From NCBI RefSeq assembly GCF_039621805.1, contig NZ_CP155073.1, forward strand, positions 2,108,001 through 2,172,000: 64,000 nt of DNA, in the 5' to 3' direction. Numbering within the stretch: position 1 is the stretch's first letter; each line of letters begins with the position of its first letter. Source of the stretch: Paraburkholderia sp. PREW-6R (lineage in GTDB: Bacteria; Pseudomonadota; Gammaproteobacteria; Burkholderiales; Burkholderiaceae). Under the pieces are notes generated by a model. It saw nothing but the letters and a program-made list of their open reading frames with translations, did no database searches and was not told where the DNA came from. A program made the position numbers and the translations under genes. Shown piece after piece: positions 52,247-63,932 of the stretch.

Positions 52247-53446
52247 ATGTCCACTTCCGACGCTTCCACTCCCGCTTCTACCGACCGGTCGTTGCGCGGC
52301 CTGTTGCTTCTGCTTGCCACCATCGCCGGCGTGGCCGTCGCCAACATCTATTACAACCAGCCGCTACTCGACAATTTTCGTCTCTCTTTTCCGGCCAGCG
52401 AGTCATGGGTCGGCGCGGTACCCGCTGTCACGCAACTGGGCTACGCAGCCGGCATGCTGTTGCTGGCGCCGCTGGGCGACCGCTTCGACCGGCGCCGGCT
52501 GATCCTGCTGCAGATCGTCGGCATGTGCGCGGCGCTGATCGTGGCGGCCACCGCGCCGACGCTTGCCGTGCTGATCGTCGCGAGTCTCGCGATCGGCGTG
52601 CTGGCCACCATCGCGCAGCAGGCCGTGCCGTTCGCCGCCGAACTCGCGCCCCCTTCCGAGCGCGGGCATGCCGTGGGCACGGTGATGAGCGGCCTGCTGC
52701 TCGGCATTCTGCTCGCGCGGACCGCTGCGGGCCTCGTCGCCGAATATCTCGGGTGGCGCGCGGTGTTCGGGGCGTCCGTGGTCGCGCTCGTGGTGCTCGC
52801 AATCGTGATCATCCTGCGTCTGCCGAAAAGCCAGCCGACATCCACGCTGCCGTACGGCAAGCTGCTGGTATCGATGTGGCATCTGGTGCTCGAGCACAGG
52901 GCATTGCGTGAGGCGTCGCTCACAGGCGCGGCAATGTTCGCCGCGTTCAGCATTTTCTGGTCGGTGCTCGCGCTGCTGCTGGCGGGCGCGCCGTTTCACC
53001 TGGGTCCGCAGGCCGCAGGGCTGTTCGGTATTGTCGGCGCGGCGGGCGCAATGGCCGCGCCGTTGGCCGGCAAGTTCGCCGACAGGCGCGGACCCCGCTC
53101 GATCATTACGTTGTCGATCGTGCTGGTGGCGATCTCGTTCGTAATGTTCGGCTTCTCGGCGAAGAGCCTCATCGGTCTCGTGATCGGTGTCATCATTCTC
53201 GACGTCGGCGTGCAAGCCGCGCAAATCTCCAACCAGTCCCGCATCTATGCGCTCAAGCCGGACGCGCGCAGCCGCGTGAACACGGTGTATATGGTCGCGT
53301 ATTTCATCGGCGGTGCGGTTGGTTCCGGCGTCGGCGCCGTGGTGTGGCCGATCTTCGGATGGCGCGGGGTAAGCGTGGCCGGCGTACTGTTCGCAGCACT
53401 CGCCGCATGGAATCATTTGCGGCTTCCGGCGCGCAGCGAGGCGTAG
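52247..53446 (+). CDS. MFS transporter
   Basis: 399 residues from ATG 52247; the 14-residue upstream extension is not conserved. 12 hydrophobic helices, first loop LLLAPLGDRFDRRRLILLQ and the opening VAVANIYYNQPLLDNFR, typical of Bcr/YnfM-like drug or sugar exporters. The substrate is unknown. It follows gpdQ by about 100 nt but is not overlapping, so operon membership is uncertain. Confidence 0.9.
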   Translation: MSTSDASTPASTDRSLRGLLLLLATIAGVAVANIYYNQPLLDNFRLSFPASESWVGAVPAVTQLGYAAGMLLLAPLGDRFDRRRLILLQIVGMCAALIVAATAPTLAVLIVASLAIGVLATIAQQAVPFAAELAPPSERGHAVGTVMSGLLLGILLARTAAGLVAEYLGWRAVFGASVVALVVLAIVIILRLPKSQPTSTLPYGKLLVSMWHLVLEHRALREASLTGAAMFAAFSIFWSVLALLLAGAPFHLGPQAAGLFGIVGAAGAMAAPLAGKFADRRGPRSIITLSIVLVAISFVMFGFSAKSLIGLVIGVIILDVGVQAAQISNQSRIYALKPDARSRVNTVYMVAYFIGGAVGSGVGAVVWPIFGWRGVSVAGVLFAALAAWNHLRLPARSEA

Positions 53447-53511
53447 CGAGCGTGTGCGCATTCGAAGTGATGCGCGTGCCGGGCTGATGCGCAGGCCGGC
53501 GTCACCGCTAG

Positions 53512-53961
53512 TCACGCACCGTGGCGGGAGTCAGCGTATTCGTGAAGTGCGTCGATCACACGATCGAACTCGAACGATTTATCGTAGAAATGCTGCACGC
53601 CATATTGCTCGCAACGTTCGCGATAAGCCGGCAGCGCATGATTGGTCAGCACCGCGGCAAACACCGAGTCGATCAGCCCTTCGCGCTGCAAATACGCGAG
53701 TACCGGCACACCCGAACCCTGCTTGAGTTGCAGGTCGACGATCACCGCGTCGAAAGCCTCGTCGCTCAACAGCGCGATTGCCTCTTCGGCGGAATCCGCG
53801 TAGGCGGCGACCTGCAAGGAACCGGACGCGTCGATGGCCTCGACCAGGCTTCTGCGAATGAGCGGCGAATCCTCGATCAGCAACACACGCAACGGTGCGT
53901 GGCGGCCCGATCCGGCAACAGTATTCGGTTCGCTGTTCATCGGTGTGTCTCGACCATTCAT
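53512..53961 (-). CDS. Stand-alone response regulator receiver
   Basis: About 149 residues (or 142 from ATG 53940). The receiver fold is complete: LRVLLIEDSPLIRRSLVEAI, AVIVDLQLKQGSGVP (phospho-Asp), VLTNH and FYDKSFEFD. No output domain. It starts at an ATG overlapping the stop of the next (LuxR-type) response regulator by one base (TAATG), so the two are co-translated. It may relay phosphate or buffer the kinase. Confidence 0.88.
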   Translation of the reverse strand: MNGRDTPMNSEPNTVAGSGRHAPLRVLLIEDSPLIRRSLVEAIDASGSLQVAAYADSAEEAIALLSDEAFDAVIVDLQLKQGSGVPVLAYLQREGLIDSVFAAVLTNHALPAYRERCEQYGVQHFYDKSFEFDRVIDALHEYADSRHGA

Positions 53962-54593
53962 TATTCGATCAAACCATTCTTGATCGCGTAATAAGTCAGA
54001 TCGGCGTTATTCGCCAATCGCATTTTCTCCAGCACGCGAGCCCGATAGGTGCTCACCGTTTTGACCGACAGATGCAATTCCTCAGCGATTTCAGTCGGAA
54101 TCTGCCCGGCCGCGAGCTTGCAGAAAATCTGGAACTCCCGTTCGGACAGCGCTTCGTGTGGTCGGCCGGCGGCCGGCTTGTCGAGGTTGTCGGCCAGCGT
54201 ATCGGCCACCGCTTCCGAAAGATAACGATGCCCTCGCGCCACCGCGCGGATGGCGCGCACGATTTCGTCGGGCTCGCAATCCTTGTTCAGATAACCATTT
54301 GCGCCCGCGCGCAGCAGGTTGATCGCGTACTGGCTTTCCGGATAGCCCGACAGAATCAGCACGCCCTGCTCCGGGCGCAACTGCTTGATCACACGTAACG
54401 TGTCGATCCCATTCTTGTCCGGCATCGCGATATCCAGCAGCACCACGTCGAACGCCTGCGCTCGCACGAGGCTGATGGTTTCGTCGCCCGTCGCCGCTTC
54501 CGCGGCCACGCACATGTCGGGCTCGTCGGCGACGAACTGCCTGAAACCGCCTCGGACGATCGCATGGTCGTCAGCAATCAACACTCGAATCAT
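53961..54593 (-). CDS. NarL/FixJ-type response regulator
   Basis: 210 residues: receiver with VLIADDHAIVRGGFRQF and phospho-Asp in VVLLDIAMPDKNGI, and a LuxR helix-turn-helix (LSEREFQIFCKLAAGQIPTEIAEEL, HLSVKTVSTYRARVLEKM). It is followed on the same strand by the receiver-only protein. The HisKA_3 histidine kinase 1.6 kb away on the opposite strand is the natural partner for such a regulator. Confidence 0.95.
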   Translation of the reverse strand: MIRVLIADDHAIVRGGFRQFVADEPDMCVAAEAATGDETISLVRAQAFDVVLLDIAMPDKNGIDTLRVIKQLRPEQGVLILSGYPESQYAINLLRAGANGYLNKDCEPDEIVRAIRAVARGHRYLSEAVADTLADNLDKPAAGRPHEALSEREFQIFCKLAAGQIPTEIAEELHLSVKTVSTYRARVLEKMRLANNADLTYYAIKNGLIE

Positions 54594-54860
54594 CGGCTTG
54601 TTGTCCGTGCAATGAAGTCATTCCAGGCGGCCATTGTAAAGATGCCGGCCTGAAATCGTGCCCGAACAGTAAGCGGGGTGCTGCACACCGGCGTGAAAGC
54701 ACTGCTTGGTGTCACGCCTGGCGTGCGCCCGCTCCTTACTTGCTGATCTTTCCGGCTTCCGCTTGCGAGCAATTGCGATGATGCGTGACCGCTACCGGCG
54801 CACGCCACCGCAACGTGACCGCCGACGCCTCACGATGCTGTGCGCGGAACCCACCTCTTT

Positions 54861-55412
54861 TTACTCGCGCCCTTCCAGCAGATCCGCCATGTCATCCGCG
54901 TGCTCTTCCTCGACCGCAAGAATCTCTTCGAACAGTCGACGCGTGGTGACATCTTTATCGCCGAGGTAACGCACGATTTCACGGTACGTATCGATTGCAA
55001 TACGTTCGGCAACCAGGTTTTCCTTGATCATGTCCGTCAGGTTCTCGCCTTCCTTGTACTCCGAATGCGAGCGCGTCTGCAGGCCAGCCGGTGCGAAGTC
55101 CGGTTCGCCGCCCAACTGCACGATCCGCTCTGCCAGACGGTCGGCGTGCTCCTGCTCTTCCGCCGCGTGCTCGGCGAATTCCGCCGCCACGGCCTCGGAG
55201 TTGATACCCTTGGCCATGAAATGATGGCGCTTGTAACGCAATACGCAGACGATTTCCGTCGCGAGCGAGTCGTTCAGCAGCTTCAACACGACTTCGCGAT
55301 CTGCGCCATAGCTCTCCGTGACGGGTCCTTCAGACATATGCTTGCGCGCATCCTCACGAATCTTCTTGATGTCCATCACGAACGGATCATTGGACTTCAC
55401 GTCGTTTGCCAT
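54861..55412 (-). CDS. Ferritin-like (bacterioferritin/DPS-type) protein
   Basis: 183 residues. The di-iron ferroxidase motif is visible across a four-helix bundle: SLATEIVCVLRYKRHHF, AAEEQEHADRLAERI, NLVAERIAIDTYREIVRY and LAVEEEHADDMADLL. The first ~35 residues are an N-terminal tail. It may store iron or protect DNA in the cytoplasm. It lies in the stress/signalling cluster next to two DUF1328 proteins. Confidence 0.88.
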   Translation of the reverse strand: MANDVKSNDPFVMDIKKIREDARKHMSEGPVTESYGADREVVLKLLNDSLATEIVCVLRYKRHHFMAKGINSEAVAAEFAEHAAEEQEHADRLAERIVQLGGEPDFAPAGLQTRSHSEYKEGENLTDMIKENLVAERIAIDTYREIVRYLGDKDVTTRRLFEEILAVEEEHADDMADLLEGRE

Positions 55413-55503
55413 TGAAACTCTCCTTTATCCGGTATTGGGGGGAACTGCGCATCTCGCACGAATCGCGCCTGATGCACCGCCTGTTTGGGGATGGCGCTCG
55501 CTT

Positions 55504-55665
55504 CTACGTTCGGAACACGCCCAGCAACAACGTGACCACGAATACAACGAGGAAAATGTAGAACAGGATCTTCGCAATTTCGGCCGCGCCCGCTGCAATG
55601 CCGGTAAAACCGAACACCGCTGCGATGATCGCGATCACGAAGAACACGATAGCGTAGTGAAGCAT
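55504..55665 (-). CDS. DUF1328 small membrane protein, copy 1
   Basis: 53 residues from ATG 55665: [40 protein letters not shown] and VVTLLLGVF. Two hydrophobic helices around [14 protein letters not shown], the family signature. Often induced by stress; function unknown. It lies 91 nt downstream of the ferritin gene. Confidence 0.9.
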   Translation of the reverse strand: MLHYAIVFFVIAIIAAVFGFTGIAAGAAEIAKILFYIFLVVFVVTLLLGVFRT

Positions 55666-55775
55666 GGCGACTCTCCTATGTTGGTATGGGCTGCAAAACG
55701 CGGAGTGAAACCCTTGTACGACGCGCGCGCCACGCATGGGCAACGGTGCAGCACGTCATCACTTGCCAACTTGTG

Positions 55776-55952
55776 CTAATCGACGATTTTCTTCGTCACC
55801 ACGAAACCCAGTACGAGAAAAACCACGCACAGGATCAGGAATACGACGAACAGGAATTTGGCAATGGCGGCCGCGCCGGCAGCCACGCCGGTAAAGCCAA
55901 GAAGGCCGGCGATCACCGCGATGACGGCGAAAAACAGCGCCCATTTCAGCAT
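55776..55952 (-). CDS. DUF1328 small membrane protein, copy 2
   Basis: 58 residues from ATG 55952: [40 protein letters not shown] and a basic end VVTKKIVD. Same two-helix topology and central signature as copy 1 ([13 protein letters not shown] vs [13 protein letters not shown]), so the two are tandem paralogues. Function unknown. Confidence 0.9.
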   Translation of the reverse strand: MLKWALFFAVIAVIAGLLGFTGVAAGAAAIAKFLFVVFLILCVVFLVLGFVVTKKIVD

Positions 55953-56236
55953 GATGGCTTCCTCCGGAAAAATGTGTGAACGGTCAGGCTCATGCTATCC
56001 ACGGCCGACGTCGCGCGCATTCCGACGCTCTCCGGTTTTCGTGTGAGAATCCGCTTACATTCGATTACGCACGCTTTACAGCGCGTCACGGCATCGGGAC
56101 GAGTCATTGATTAAGGACGACGCACTCGATGCGCAACCCGCAATAACGACTGTGCGAGCATTCATGAAACGGCGCCGCACCTGGACGTGGCGATGGGCGC
56201 GAGCGGTACACTGGTGCCCCATCAGAGGAGCCGAAT

Positions 56237-57706
56237 GTGTCAAATGTGCAGAACATGTCGACCCTGCCGACCGCCGGCGCGGCGCTGCGTTTGAGCCACT
56301 GGATGCGCAACCGCAGCTGGGCCATCGCGATGACGGTGGCCATCGTCATCACGGTGGGAGGGCTCGTGATTCTCGAAACCGCGCGCGAACGGATTGCCGC
56401 CGAATACGAGACCGCGCTCGAAGCGCGCGATGTCACGGTTCAACTGAGCACGCTGGCGAGCCTGCTGTCGAGCCTCAGCGCGCATCAAAGCAACTTTCTG
56501 CTGACGAAGCAGGACGCCGCCGCTCATCAGTTTTGCGCGACCGCCGGGCGCATTCGCGACAGCGAAACTCAATTGAACCGCTTTTACCGCAGCGGCAAGG
56601 CGGACAGCGCCGAGTTGACGAGTTTCACGCAGATCCTGACGCTGATCGAAGCGCGCATCGGCGCGGGCGCGACAGCGCTGCAACGCGCCGCGCCACATCC
56701 GCTCGATCTGGCGGCCTGCGGCAGCGCAACCCAGGCCAATCCAGCGGACGCATCGCTCGTCGACAGCACCCTGACCTTGCTGCGCGACAACGAAGAGCGC
56801 CGCGCGCAGCACGCGCTGGCCGCAAGCCGTGCTGACCAGCGGATTTCGACACTTTGCGCAGCCGGCCTGTCGGCGCTCAATATCGTGTTGTTCATTCTGC
56901 TGTTTCGCAATCTCGGCATCCAGATCGACCGGCAGGCGCGCGTGCAGCGTCAACTGATCACGCAGCAGGAAGAGCTCGATCAGCTCGTCAACGAGCGCAC
57001 CCGGCAGCTGGAGGCGCTCGGCTGGCACTTGCAGGCGGTCAGCGAAAACGAAAAAACCCAGCTTGCGCGCGAATTGCACGACGAACTCGGCGCGATTCTC
57101 ACGGCAAGCAAGATGGACGTGGCATGGGCGAACCGCAAGCTGAAGGACAGCGCGCCGGATATTTCGGACAAGCTGCGCCGCGCGCTCGACAACCTCGACC
57201 AGGGCATCGCGCTCAAACGCCGCATCATCGAGGACATGCGCCCTACCGTACTCGCGAACTTCGGGCTCGTTACCGCGTTGCGCACGCTCGCCGACGAAGC
57301 TGCCCAACGCAACAGCTGGGCACTGGAGCTGCGTCTGCCCGCCGACGATATCCAGCTCGACGAGCAAACGGAGATCGCGCTCTTTCGCGTCGCGCAGGAG
57401 TCGCTCACGAATGCGGCGAAGTACGCGCGTGCATCGAAGGTGTCGATCGAATTGCAGGTGGGCGACGGCCAGGTGGCGCTGCATATCGCCGACAACGGCG
57501 TGGGCATCATGCCGGCCGATCTGACGCGCACGCACACGCATGGGCTGCTCGGCATGCGGCAGCGCGTCGCGGCCCACGGCGGGCGCTTCGACATCCGGCG
57601 CGGCGTGCCGAACGGCACGGATATTCACGTGCGGATGCCAAGTGTCAGCACGGCCACGCCGTCCGTCGACGTGTCGCCCGACGGGCCGTGGCGGACTCCG
57701 GCCTGA
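56237..57706 (+). CDS. Sensor histidine kinase (HisKA_3 type)
   Basis: 489 residues from GTG 56237, behind GAGGAG (56225-56230). An N-terminal membrane helix (NRSWAIAMTVAIVITVGGLVILET), a sensory region of ~170 residues, a second helix (LCAAGLSALNIVLFILLF), a coiled linker, the phospho-acceptor in ELHDELGAILTASKMD, and a HATPase domain (ESLTNAAKYARASKVSI, IADNGVGI). Partner of a NarL-type regulator is expected; 53961-54593 is the candidate. Signal unknown. Confidence 0.92.
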   Translation: MSNVQNMSTLPTAGAALRLSHWMRNRSWAIAMTVAIVITVGGLVILETARERIAAEYETALEARDVTVQLSTLASLLSSLSAHQSNFLLTKQDAAAHQFCATAGRIRDSETQLNRFYRSGKADSAELTSFTQILTLIEARIGAGATALQRAAPHPLDLAACGSATQANPADASLVDSTLTLLRDNEERRAQHALAASRADQRISTLCAAGLSALNIVLFILLFRNLGIQIDRQARVQRQLITQQEELDQLVNERTRQLEALGWHLQAVSENEKTQLARELHDELGAILTASKMDVAWANRKLKDSAPDISDKLRRALDNLDQGIALKRRIIEDMRPTVLANFGLVTALRTLADEAAQRNSWALELRLPADDIQLDEQTEIALFRVAQESLTNAAKYARASKVSIELQVGDGQVALHIADNGVGIMPADLTRTHTHGLLGMRQRVAAHGGRFDIRRGVPNGTDIHVRMPSVSTATPSVDVSPDGPWRTPA

Positions 57707-57939
57707 CAACGCTGATGGGCTGTGGTGGAAGCGCTTGTAGGATTGCGCCGACGCAAACACAGGACGGCGCCTACAACAAAATCGCGACGCAACTGACAGC
57801 GTCGAGCGCGGCCTTTTTTTACGATGGAATCAGACCGGATCGACTGGCGTAAGCCCCGGTCGGACGACAGCTAGCGCAGCTAGCACGTGCCGTACACCAT
57901 GGGCACGTCAACCGATGCATCTCGACAAGGAGAACTTTC

Positions 57940-58074
57940 ATGAATCGACTGATCGCTTTGCTTCTCATTGCAGGGACGGCCGCGCTTGCAGGCTGCAACA
58001 CGGTGGCAGGCGCCGGGCAGGACATTTCGAAGGGCGGCAACGCCATTTCGAACACGGCGGAACAGGCCAAGTAA
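57940..58074 (+). CDS. Entericidin-like lipoprotein
   Basis: 44 residues: MNRLIALLLIAGTAALAGCN (lipobox LAGC), then TVAGAGQDISKGGNAISN and TAEQAK. This is the entericidin A/B pattern (AGxGxDIxxGGxAIxxxA). In E. coli entericidins form a growth-phase toxin/antidote pair; a single gene here would be the antidote-like short form. It has AAGGAG just upstream and a terminator downstream. Confidence 0.9.
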   Translation: MNRLIALLLIAGTAALAGCNTVAGAGQDISKGGNAISNTAEQAK

Positions 58075-58149
58075 GGTGTCCGTCGTAAGCGTCTCGGAGT
58101 ACGTGAGCGCAAGGCGCTGACTGAGGCGTTGCAAAGCAGAAGTACGGGA

Positions 58150-58182
58150 AGCCCGTCGCGGAAGATCGCGACGGGCTTTTTT
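58150..58182 (+). terminator. Terminator after the entericidin gene
   Basis: AGCCCGTCGCG / CGCGACGGGCT stem with a short loop and a T run. 76 nt after the entericidin stop; strong. Confidence 0.85.
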
Positions 58183-58460
58183 AGTTGGCCGCCGTGTATT
58201 GCCTGAACGGCGCGTACAGGGCCGGGCAGGCACTAGCGCGTGCCGGTGCGGATAAGGGTGCAGCCGTGCATGCGCGCAGCCACCACTACGCGTCAAAACA
58301 AAACGGCGACCCACTCGCGTGAATCGCCGCTCCGTCCTCCCCAGGACTTGTCGCTTATTGCGTTTTTTATCGGCTTCTCGCCGGTTGCCTGCCGTCTTTT
58401 TTCTGGTCGATGCGCTGGATGCGGCGCGACGGCCGCATCTGCGCCAATGGGTTGCCGCTT

Positions 58461-59255
58461 TTACTGGCCAGTCAGCGTGTTCGCCAGTTCGACGCTCGGC
58501 TGGCTCGTGTTGCCGTTCTGCGCGATCAGCAGGTGAATCTGACCCGGCAGCAGCTGGCTCAGCGCGCCGCCGATCGGCACCGACGTGATCAGCCAGTCAG
58601 CATTGTTCGACAGTGTGAACGACTGCGACTGGAAGATCGGCGTCTTGCTGCCGGCTGCCGTCGCGATCAGCACGTACTGGCCGCCCGACACGTAGATCGA
58701 GTCCTGACCGCTTGCCGGCACGGCGTTCTTGAACGCAACGCTCGACATGGTCGGATTGACGCTCGAGATGTTGGTGTTGGTGGCCTGGACGAGATACAGG
58801 TCGAGGTTGTTGGCGTTCGCCGATGCATTGAAGCCCCGCACGCGCGCGCTATTGGAGAGCAGGCCCTTGTCGAACGGATCGTCGATCAGGCCGATGTCCG
58901 GCGCGGTCAGACCCGGCAAGGCGAGCACCGTGTATTCATGACCCTTGGCGACATCCGGGAAATTGCCGCTCGCGAGCGCCGTGGTCGTCCCCGTTGCCGA
59001 GTAAGCGACCGTCGTCGAACCCGAATTGATATTGGTGAAATTCGTGACGCCCTTGTAGCCGATGTTCGTCTGCCCCGAAGGCGCCGTGCCGTTCACGAGA
59101 AAGTCCACGGCCGGACCGCTCGGAATCGCGTGGACGAAGTGGATCTCCGGATTCGTCAGCCCCAGTTCCTTGCCCACGTCATCCCCGCCGCCGCCGCATG
59201 CGCTCAGGACGGAAGCAACGGCAATCACGGCCGCCATGGTTCGGATCATTTTCAT
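58461..59255 (-). CDS. DUF4397 secreted lipoprotein
   Basis: 264 residues from ATG 59255 (MKMIRTMAAVIAVASVLSACGG, lipobox LSAC); an upstream 30-residue frame is not conserved. Two repeated beta domains of ~110 residues: FVHAIPSGPAVDFLVNG, VAYSATGTTTALASGNF, and DLYLVQATNTNISSVN, the DUF4397 pattern. Probably anchored to the outer membrane, facing the periplasm or outside. Function unknown. Confidence 0.88.
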   Translation of the reverse strand: MKMIRTMAAVIAVASVLSACGGGGDDVGKELGLTNPEIHFVHAIPSGPAVDFLVNGTAPSGQTNIGYKGVTNFTNINSGSTTVAYSATGTTTALASGNFPDVAKGHEYTVLALPGLTAPDIGLIDDPFDKGLLSNSARVRGFNASANANNLDLYLVQATNTNISSVNPTMSSVAFKNAVPASGQDSIYVSGGQYVLIATAAGSKTPIFQSQSFTLSNNADWLITSVPIGGALSQLLPGQIHLLIAQNGNTSQPSVELANTLTGQ

Positions 59256-61711
<2,456 letters not shown>

Positions 61712-61730
61712 AACCCGCTGCGCAGCGCGC

Positions 61731-62660
61731 TTACGCAACCATCTTCTTCCGGTAGTCGAACCAGAAAGACAGCCCGACGCTCGACAGAATCACCACGGTG
61801 GCGATGACCGTCGAGCGTGTGACCGGCTCGCCTAGCAGCAGCGCACCCAGCGCGACGGCCACGACGGGATTCACGTACATGCAGCTGCTCGCAATGATCG
61901 GGCTCGTATGGCGGATCAGGAATCCGTACGCGACGTACGCGGCCATCGTGCCGATCAGCATCAGATAAACGAACGCGAGCACCGGCAGCACATGCAGGTC
62001 CAGCATGCGTTCGCCTGACACCCGCGCGACCATCGTCGACATGGCGCCGCCCAGGCCGATCTGCAGCGACGTCGACAAAAACAGGTCCGACGGCAGCCTG
62101 AGACGCCCGGCCAGATGCGCGCCGCCGGCCCAGAAGAGCGCGCCGCACAGAATGGCGAGACTGCCGCCCGCCGAACCCGACCCACTGCCGCCGTGACTGA
62201 GAATGGCGATGCCGACGAGCCCGAGCCCGACGGCGAACCACTCGCCTCGCCCGATCTTGCGCCCGGCCACCGCCGCGATCACGGTCGCAAAAAGCGGCAC
62301 GGTGGCGACCATCACGGCCGCCGTGCCCGTGCCGACCGTGCGCATGCCGTAAGCCAGCATGCCGCTCGACAACCCGACCAGCATGGTGCCGACCAGTCCA
62401 GCATTGCGGATTTCGCTGGCGCTCGGCCAGGCGGGATTACGGCGCGCCGCGAAAATGAACAGCCCAACGCCGGCAAAGAGGTTGCGCAGCCCGGAAAGCA
62501 ACAGTGGCGGGAATGAGCCGAGCGCGACATGAACAGCGAGGTAAGTCGAGCCCCATACGAGATACACGACGGCGAGCGAAAGCGCGATCTGACCATTGCG
62601 CGACCGGGGCAACCGGATCGGGAATTGACGCGGAATGCGGTCCTGAAGTGGCAGCGACAT
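61731..62660 (-). CDS. EamA/DMT-family transporter
   Basis: 309 residues, ten hydrophobic helices in two EamA repeats: ALSLAVVYLVWGSTYLAVHVAL at the start, then RKIGRGEWFAVGLGLVGIAIL and a second repeat with CMYVNPVVAVALGALLLGEPV. RhaT/YedA-like exporters of this family handle amino acids or metabolites; the substrate is unknown. Convergent with fadH. Confidence 0.9.
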   Translation of the reverse strand: MSLPLQDRIPRQFPIRLPRSRNGQIALSLAVVYLVWGSTYLAVHVALGSFPPLLLSGLRNLFAGVGLFIFAARRNPAWPSASEIRNAGLVGTMLVGLSSGMLAYGMRTVGTGTAAVMVATVPLFATVIAAVAGRKIGRGEWFAVGLGLVGIAILSHGGSGSGSAGGSLAILCGALFWAGGAHLAGRLRLPSDLFLSTSLQIGLGGAMSTMVARVSGERMLDLHVLPVLAFVYLMLIGTMAAYVAYGFLIRHTSPIIASSCMYVNPVVAVALGALLLGEPVTRSTVIATVVILSSVGLSFWFDYRKKMVA

Positions 62661-63376
62661 GCGGTCAGCCCGTCCCTGCCACTCGAGGCCGTGCGCCGCC
62701 GCTGATCACCCGTTGGCGGAAGGGCGGACGCCGCAACGGCGATGCGGTCTGACGGGCGAGGCTGGCGGACATGTTGGTGGAGCGGAAAGACAATGGGTAG
62801 CCGGAAAGGCCGTGGCCATCGACGGCAAGCGACGGCAAGCGACGACAAGCGACGGCGATGGTCCACGGCTGGCACGCGCCGGACGCCTGGCGCGCATCGC
62901 ATTATGCAGTAAGCGCCCACCGCGCCGGTTGAAAGATTCGTAACTCTTTGGCGCGCTCTGCAACACGTCTCGAGCAAGGGGCGGATGAAACTCCGCGTGA
63001 TGAAAATGCGCCCGATGAGCGCGTGCTAACATTGAGCTTTCTGTTTGACCCGTATCGCCGACAGCGCCATTTCCAGTTGCTGCGTTTCGCGCACGTCGCC
63101 ACCGCCTTCACGTCTCAACCTGTTCCCGCCACTCCTATGCGCTCTCCGACACTTCGTGCCACCACCTGTTTGCGCCCGCGTCGCGCAACCGGTTGCGCGC
63201 GTACGAATCATGCGGCGCGCCATGACACCGAGCCGTCTCGAACGCTTCCGCTTCACGCCGCCCGGCGCCCGATCTGACGCAGCTCACTCCATTGCCGGAG
63301 CCGCGTTGCCGGGCTCCGGGCCGATCTCATCCGCACGCTGTTCCCCTTTGAAGCAGATCGAACCGGAGTACCTGTC
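62661..63376. other. Intergenic region upstream of rnk
   Basis: 716 bp between the EamA transporter and rnk. It contains a 10-bp repeat (GACGGCAAGC, three copies with one change, 62821-62856). Otherwise no gene or RNA was seen. Confidence 0.4.
62821..62856. repeat. 10-bp tandem repeat
   Basis: GACGGCAAGC at 62821 and 62831, GACGACAAGC at 62841, then GACGGC. Too short and too few for a CRISPR; it looks like slippage. Confidence 0.6.
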
Positions 63377-63787
63377 GTGAAGAAGACGAAAACCTGTTAT
63401 CTCACCGAACTCGATGTCGCCCGTCTGGAGAAGCACGCCGCCTCGCCCGGCGCCGACGCGCGCCTGCAGGACATGCTCGACGAAGTGCTTGAACGCGCGG
63501 TGATCGTCGATGCGCGCGAGATTCCTGCGAACGTCGTTACGATGAATTCGCAAGCCATGCTGGTCGACGAAACGAGCGGTGAAGAAATGACGTGGACCGT
63601 CGTCTATCCGCCGGACGCGGACTTCACGCACGGTCGTCTGAACGTGTTCTCGCCGGTCGGTCTCGCGTTGCTCGGCGCGAAGCGCGGCGAGCGCATCCGC
63701 TTCACGCCGCCGAGCGGCACGCAGAAAGTGCTGAAGCTCGACAAGATCCTTTTCCAGCCCGAAGCCGCCGACGATTTCACGTTGTAA
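63377..63787 (+). CDS. rnk: Nucleoside diphosphate kinase regulator (Rnk, GreA/GreB-C-like)
   Basis: 136 residues from GTG 63377. A short coiled N-terminus (LTELDVARLEKHAASPG) and a GreA/B C-terminal domain (VTMNSQAMLVDETSGEEMTWTVVYP, NVFSPVGLALLGAKRGERIRF). It binds RNA polymerase through the secondary channel and affects nucleotide balance in E. coli and Pseudomonas. Compact, with no upstream coupling. Confidence 0.92.
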   Translation: MKKTKTCYLTELDVARLEKHAASPGADARLQDMLDEVLERAVIVDAREIPANVVTMNSQAMLVDETSGEEMTWTVVYPPDADFTHGRLNVFSPVGLALLGAKRGERIRFTPPSGTQKVLKLDKILFQPEAADDFTL

Positions 63788-63932
63788 GCACGGCACCTCG
63801 GCCACACTTTCGCTCGACACGGCGCTTCCGGTGACGCTCGCGGGACGAGCTTGGGCGAGCAGCCGTTATGTCCGTCATCCGACTTTTAAGACAGGTTGCC
63901 AAGCGCAGGGCGCCCGGTGTATCGTGTGCGCT

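Noticed and set aside
62821..62856. Short repeats as a CRISPR or regulatory iteron
   Set aside because: Only three 10-bp copies without spacers, in a non-coding area with no replication gene nearby; slippage is the simplest explanation.
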